10,376 nucleotides of DNA from Pseudomonadota bacterium (lineage in GTDB: Bacteria > Myxococcota > Bradymonadia > UBA4248). The stretch is taken from the NCBI GenBank assembly GCA_017629415.1, contig JAGBXG010000010.1:1-10376 (forward strand), written 5' to 3'. Of the stretch, positions 7,041 to 10,376 are shown in pieces; positions within the stretch are counted from its first letter, which is position 1; every line of letters starts with the position of its first letter. Both the position numbers and the translations under genes were made by a program. The notes under the pieces were generated by a model. It saw only the letters and a list, made by a program, of their open reading frames with translations. It was not told the origin of the DNA and did not search any database.

Positions 7041-7192
7041 GAGGATGCTTTTCAAAGAAAAACGCGAAATAGCCGCGACGCGCAAGCGTATGCCGCCATA
7101 AAACGTGAGGATGCTTTTCAAAGAAAAAAGCGGCGTATTGAGCAACGCGAAATAGCCGCGACGCGCAAGCGTATGCCGCCATCAGCGGCATA
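7041..7192 (-). repeat. Dispersed repeat copy 2 (two tandem, partly deleted units)
   Basis: Two exact direct repeats are interleaved. A 22-base block starting GAGGATGCTTTTC lies at 7041-7062 and 7107-7128, and a 39-base block starting AACGCGAAATAGCC lies at 7061-7099 and 7144-7182. The second unit has 15 extra bases between its blocks (7129-7143) that the first lacks, so the first looks deleted. On the minus strand the complete unit reads hairpin (TATGCCGC/GCGGCATA, 7172-7192), then the module GCGGCTATTTCGCGTTGCTC..., then TTTTTT. It is the inverted counterpart of the array at 8849-8951, so the lipoprotein gene 7305-8837 sits between oppositely oriented copies. The rest of the 439-base gap 6866-7304 holds only leaders and promoters. 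Confidence 0.75.
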
Positions 7193-7235
7193 GCGCGCGA
7201 AAGAATAAAATATAGATAACTTTATGTCGAAAATG

Positions 7236-7244
7236 TGCTAAAAT
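7236..7244 (+). promoter_or_regulatory. Candidate extended -10 promoter element
   Basis: TGCTAAAAT is an extended -10 element (TG, one base, TAAAAT) in an AT-rich stretch. It would start transcription near 7251, about 54 bases before the lipoprotein ATG. No convincing -35 hexamer lies 17 bases upstream, which is compatible with an extended -10 promoter but leaves the call weak. Confidence 0.3.
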
Positions 7245-7304
7245 ATTAAAGTTAATTTTTCTAGTTTGAGTTTTTTTGTTTATCATTCAAAAAAGGAGCT
7301 CTTT

Positions 7305-8837
7305 ATGAAACGTTGCCGAGTTTTAGTGTGTGTTGCTGTTTTTTTGATGTCCATGGGCTGTTCAGACGATGCCAGCGAAGGTTTGACGACAACCTGCGGC
7401 GATGGCACGCTCAATAACGATGAAATCTGCGACGGCGAAGCCTTTGCTGAAGGCGTACAGGTTTGCCCGGAAGGCATGGTTTTGAAGAAAAACGCCGTGT
7501 TTGCCTGCACCTCAACTTGTGGTTTGGATTTTTCAAAAGCCTGCGAAGTTCCGACCTGCAACGGGGACGGCTCAGATGGCGGCTCAGATGGCGAAGGTTG
7601 CACCGAATGCGCAAAAGCTGAGTGTGGCAATGACGTTTTAGATGGGGGTGAAATTTGTGACGGCGTGCAGATTCGAGAAGATGGCAAGGTTTGTCCGGAA
7701 GGCATGCGACTTTTGGACAATGCCGTCTGGGAATGTACAGACAGCTGCCTGTTGGATTTAACCCAGGCTTGTGTGCCCACGACCTGCGGCGATGGCGTGC
7801 TCGATGCCGGCGAAACCTGTGAAATCGATGCCGAAGGCAAAATGGTGTTGAATGATGCCCCCGTCTGTGCCGAAGGTTACAAACTTCTTGAAAATCGCAA
7901 TTTATTGAAATGTTCCGAATGTACTTTGAACAGCGATAATGCCTGCTTTGCCAATGATGCCAAAGAACCTGTACTCTATTTCTCTGAGCTTTATGCTCAA
8001 AACGATGCAGATTCAGAAGTTTCGCAACATTTATATATAGAAATCGGCAACCTTGGCGCAGTCACATCTGTTGAAGACTGCAAGCTAGTCGGCATTAAAG
8101 ACGTGGATGGTGCGAGTCAGCAAATTAAGGTCGATTCATTCGTTTTTGAATATTCTTTAAGTGAATATGCGGGAAAACTGGGAAATACAGCCGGTCAGGC
8201 AGATCAGGTTCTCACTCTTTGTTATGAAAATACTGAGGGTTGGCTGAAAGATCAATACGATGAAGCCACTGTTTCTCTCGAAGCCCATAGAGCCATAGGA
8301 GAGAGTATTGTTGCCTCGCGTTTTATTTGTCAAGCTGTCTGCGATGGTAATAAAAGATGTGAAGAAACCTGTGCTGATGATGCCGATAAAAAAACATGCC
8401 TAAAGACTTGTACTTCTGGCTGCTACCTGGGATGTGATGAACAGTTCAATTATCTGGATAAAGAACATCAGGCGGAATTTGGTGCGGTTTGGGCGCGTCA
8501 TGTCGATGAAAACTGTGATTTATACATTCCTGCAACGACGACGAATGCACTGCAGCTGACGTATGCCAGAAGCGCCTATAATCCCAAAGGATACTGGGGG
8601 CTTGCGCTGATGTGCGGCAACGTTGTTCACGATGCCGTGGGGCTGGCAAATCTGGGGCACAACAGCAGCGAGCGTTATTGTCATAACAAAACTTTAGATA
8701 AGATTGAGAATACATCCACAACGATTTGGAACGGCAGTTACTATGGAATGGATCAGTCCGCTCTGTTTGATCAAGGCAACAGCAGATGGTCTGCAACTAT
8801 CGGTTATGCGGAATGCGGTCATATTGTTGTCAATTAA
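7305..8837 (+). CDS. Cys-rich repeat lipoprotein with possible lamin-tail-like domain
   Basis: 510-aa predicted lipoprotein of unknown function. The ATG at 7305 has AGGAG 6 bases upstream and opens a signal peptide with SMGC as a relaxed lipobox (Cys19, then Ser, fitting the outer membrane). Three related Cys-rich units follow (about 28-85, 107-161, 161-214). Each begins CGDG or CGND, continues G-E-x-C-(D/E), then VCPEG or VCAEG, and ends with a CxxC-like pair and AC. This is the style of Cys-rich repeats in myxobacterial surface proteins. A Gly/Ser/Asp linker (86-99) sits after unit one. Residues about 220-510 start with VLYFSELYAQN and LYIEIGN and later show GLALMCGNVVHDAVG, resembling a lamin-tail-type domain; this is a tentative reading. 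An eight-Cys cluster (342-377, C-x3-C pairs) is inserted within it. The neighbouring gene is also a Cys-rich lipoprotein. A surface display or adhesion role is only a guess. Confidence 0.85.
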   Translation: MKRCRVLVCVAVFLMSMGCSDDASEGLTTTCGDGTLNNDEICDGEAFAEGVQVCPEGMVLKKNAVFACTSTCGLDFSKACEVPTCNGDGSDGGSDGEGCTECAKAECGNDVLDGGEICDGVQIREDGKVCPEGMRLLDNAVWECTDSCLLDLTQACVPTTCGDGVLDAGETCEIDAEGKMVLNDAPVCAEGYKLLENRNLLKCSECTLNSDNACFANDAKEPVLYFSELYAQNDADSEVSQHLYIEIGNLGAVTSVEDCKLVGIKDVDGASQQIKVDSFVFEYSLSEYAGKLGNTAGQADQVLTLCYENTEGWLKDQYDEATVSLEAHRAIGESIVASRFICQAVCDGNKRCEETCADDADKKTCLKTCTSGCYLGCDEQFNYLDKEHQAEFGAVWARHVDENCDLYIPATTTNALQLTYARSAYNPKGYWGLALMCGNVVHDAVGLANLGHNSSERYCHNKTLDKIENTSTTIWNGSYYGMDQSALFDQGNSRWSATIGYAECGHIVVN

Positions 8838-8848
8838 GGCTCCTCGGC

Positions 8849-8951
8849 TATGGCGGCTCTTCGAACCGCCATACGCCTTGCGTGACGCGGCTATTTCGCG
8901 TTGCTCAATACGCCTTGCGTGACGCGGCTATTTCGCGTTGCTCAATACGCC
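8849..8951 (+). repeat. Dispersed repeat copy 3 (hairpin plus tandem 37-base repeat)
   Basis: A hairpin TATGGCGG/CCGCCATA (8849-8856, 8866-8873, 9-base loop) leads into two identical 37-base units (8871-8907 and 8908-8944, each starting ATACGCCTTGCG and containing GCGGCTATTTCGCGTTGCTC) and the first seven bases of a third. The array lies 11 bases after the stop of the lipoprotein gene and is the opposite orientation of the repeat at 7041-7192. The units abut with no spacers, so this is not a CRISPR array. The remaining sequence to 9058 has no gene. Confidence 0.8.
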
Positions 8952-9058
8952 GCGTATTTGACTTCGTTTAAAGCGATTGACCTCAATTGAAACCGTAAAT
9001 ACCGTCAAATCACAGCGTAAATGCGGTTTACCCCATCATCATCACGGTAAAAACGATT

Positions 9059-9084
9059 AAGGCATCCTTCGGGATGCCTTTTGC
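9059..9084 (+). terminator. Intrinsic terminator with UUCG tetraloop
   Basis: AAGGCATCC (9059-9067) and GGATGCCTT (9072-9080) form a perfect 9-bp stem around TTCG, giving the very stable C(UUCG)G loop. The last two T of the stem and two more make a TTTT tract. It lies about 220 bases after the lipoprotein stop, beyond the repeat array, and before the next gene's promoter, so it separates the two Cys-rich lipoprotein genes. Confidence 0.85.
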
Positions 9085-9109
9085 ATCTGAGGGAAAATGC
9101 GGCTAAATA

Positions 9110-9138
9110 TTGGTTATGCGTGGGCTGCGTGTTATATG
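9110..9138 (+). promoter_or_regulatory. Candidate promoter of the second Cys-rich lipoprotein
   Basis: TTGGTT (9110-9115), a 17-base spacer and TATATG (9133-9138) preceded by TGT give a possible promoter with an extended -10. It lies between the terminator at 9059-9084 and the ribosome binding site AGGAG at 9174-9178. Each hexamer is a partial match, so confidence is low. Confidence 0.35.
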
Positions 9139-9184
9139 GCGGCCTCAGAAAGCGCATGGGGCGCGATGTCTATAGGAGTAAATG

Positions 9185-10264
9185 ATGAAACGGCATTGGG
9201 TATATTCGGTTTTGGCGATTTTAGGAGTCAGTTTGGCTGCATGTGCAAGTGAGCCGAGTACACAGGTTTGTAATGAAAATTATATTCCGACTTGTAACCA
9301 GGAACAGATGGTATACACGTACTGTGACCTTGCTACGGGCCAGCTCGTTGATGAACCCTGCGCAAACGGCTGTGATCAGACGACAAACAGATGTATCGCT
9401 GAAACCTGCACACCTGAAACCCATCCGGCCACCTGTTTGGATGGTATGACATACGAAGTTTGTTCCAACAACACGAAGGTACAGGGCAAGTGTTTAGAAG
9501 GACAAATTTGTCAGGGTGGAGCATGTGTCGTGGATGACAGTTGTACAGATGCCGATTATCCTGCGACTTGTGTCGATAATATGACGCGAGGATTTTGTTA
9601 TCAGGGCAAAAAAGCCAGCCAGAAGTGTGATTTAGGCTGTAAAAATGGGGCGTGTAAGACGGCTCAAACTGAACCCAGCAAACCGACTCCTGATGAACCC
9701 ACACCCAGCGATCCGGATAAATGCGATTCTGCAACGTTCGTCACCAAATGTGATACGCCTGAATATGTCGTCACTTGTGTGAATGATAAGATTGTTCGTA
9801 CCGCGTGTAAAAATGGGCAAATGTGTAACAGCGAATTGAAAACTCCGGCTTGCAAAACCCCCGCATATAACGATGCCTGCGATCCTTACACTTTTTCAGA
9901 AATGTGTTACGGCGATACACAAGCTCGCATTTGCGACGAAGAAACGCGCAAGGTTGTGACTGTAGATTGTGTTAAAGATTATGGTGATGACTATAAATGC
10001 GACATTAAAGAAGATTTCTACAGCGCCGGCGTCGATGCTGTGATGTGCTATTCTAAAAAGGAATCGTGCAGTACGGAAGGTGCAGAAAGCTATGAATATT
10101 GCTGGGCTGAAGATTCAACCGGATATCGTCATTTCTATCGCGAGACCTATATTTGCACAGAGTTCAATACCGGATTCCATACTTATTTTTATGATATCGA
10201 AGAATGCGAGGGGAAATGCGGCCAAGATACGATTAGGTATGAATGCGATTTTGAACTCGACTAA
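9185..10264 (+). CDS. Lipoprotein made of six Cys-rich repeat units
   Basis: 359-aa predicted lipoprotein of unknown function. Two ATG codons are adjacent (9182 and 9185); the second is preferred because AGGAG (9174-9178) is 6 bases from it and only 3 from the first. The signal peptide ends in LAAC (Cys20), followed by Ala, fitting outer-membrane sorting. The mature protein is a string of six-Cys units beginning near residues 29, 75, 120, 180, 232 and 295. Their core spacing is C-x8-C-x8-C-x9-C-x3 or x5-C-x4 to x8-C; two units share Y/H-PATC-(L/V)-D. A Pro/Thr/Glu linker (about 160-179) splits the first three units from the rest. Later units are longer, and the last is rich in Tyr and Phe. 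An even Cys pairing suggests a disulfide-stabilised extracellular stalk or binding protein. I do not recognise a named family. It has its own promoter region and a terminator upstream, so is probably transcribed alone. Confidence 0.85.
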   Translation: MKRHWVYSVLAILGVSLAACASEPSTQVCNENYIPTCNQEQMVYTYCDLATGQLVDEPCANGCDQTTNRCIAETCTPETHPATCLDGMTYEVCSNNTKVQGKCLEGQICQGGACVVDDSCTDADYPATCVDNMTRGFCYQGKKASQKCDLGCKNGACKTAQTEPSKPTPDEPTPSDPDKCDSATFVTKCDTPEYVVTCVNDKIVRTACKNGQMCNSELKTPACKTPAYNDACDPYTFSEMCYGDTQARICDEETRKVVTVDCVKDYGDDYKCDIKEDFYSAGVDAVMCYSKKESCSTEGAESYEYCWAEDSTGYRHFYRETYICTEFNTGFHTYFYDIEECEGKCGQDTIRYECDFELD

Positions 10265-10376
10265 TTTTTGCTCGCCCAGTGGCGCACCTCCTTCGTCAGC
10301 TTCGTTGCTCCGCTCAGTCACGTACCGTGTGTACGCTCCTTCGCTTCGCGCCTTGCTTCCTCGGATCTGCATCCAC
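10265..10376. repeat. Hairpin-rich intergenic sequence at the right edge
   Basis: No gene is visible here. A small hairpin CGCC-CAGT-GGCG (10273-10284) follows the stop codon. CGTAC-CGTGT-GTACG (10321-10335) lies between two similar pyrimidine-rich tracts, CTCCTTCGTCAGCTTCGTTG and GCTCCTTCGCTTCGCGCC. This skewed composition with a central TACG palindrome looks like a dispersed intergenic repeat, cut by the window end. It differs from the repeat family elsewhere in the window. Confidence 0.4.

Noticed and set aside
6817..7191. Minus-strand open frame of 124 codons with repeated FFFEKHP and RGYFA strings
   Set aside because: The repeated peptides are the translation of the duplicated intergenic repeat at 7041-7182, and the frame runs into the debranching gene in another phase. 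No ribosome binding site is seen.
7266..7304. TTG start 13 codons upstream of the first Cys-rich lipoprotein
   Set aside because: The ATG at 7305 has AGGAG at 6 bases and starts a standard Lys-Arg signal peptide; the TTG has no ribosome binding site.
8871..8951. Possible CRISPR array
   Set aside because: The 37-base units are directly contiguous with no unique spacers between them, and no cas gene is in view.
8704..8971. Two overlapping short plus-strand frames running past 8837
   Set aside because: They overlap the end of the lipoprotein gene in other frames and then translate the 37-base tandem repeat.

Overview
The window reads as a piece of a Gram-negative chromosome, most likely from a deltaproteobacterial lineage (Myxococcota or Bradymonadota type). 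Four of the five genes encode predicted lipoproteins, the fifth encodes a porin with an aromatic C-terminus, and two of the lipoproteins are built of repeated Cys-rich units of the kind common in those phyla. The phylum is an inference from protein style; no rRNA, tRNA or marker gene is present.

Left part (1-7040), minus strand, three genes read right to left: an isoamylase/GlgX-like debranching lipoprotein (4316-6865), a LamB/maltoporin-like outer-membrane porin (2499-4058), and an alpha-amylase lipoprotein with a novel-looking N-terminal domain and a C-terminal starch-binding domain (82-2265). Together they form an envelope starch or glycogen utilisation locus: the amylase cuts alpha-1,4 bonds, the debranching enzyme removes alpha-1,6 branches, and the porin passes the maltodextrins. 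All GH13 catalytic residues are present in both enzymes. The amylase has an in-frame TAA inside its CBM20 domain. The missing last strand (13 codons ending in VKW, then a second TAA and a terminator hairpin) lies directly behind it.

Right part (7200-10376), plus strand, two Cys-rich lipoproteins. The one at 7305-8837 has three CGDG-type repeats followed by a possible lamin-tail-like domain carrying a CX3C cluster. The one at 9185-10264 has six successive six-Cys units. Neither has a function I can name. A strong UUCG-loop terminator separates them.

The gaps between genes are not empty. Three of them carry a related dispersed repeat with a conserved module (GCGGCTATTTCGCGTTGCTC...) and an adjoining hairpin whose stem changes by compensating substitutions from copy to copy. 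A fourth gap holds a different hairpin-rich REP-like element, and the right end holds another intergenic-type repeat. The covarying hairpin family and the interrupted CBM20 are the two observations most worth following up.
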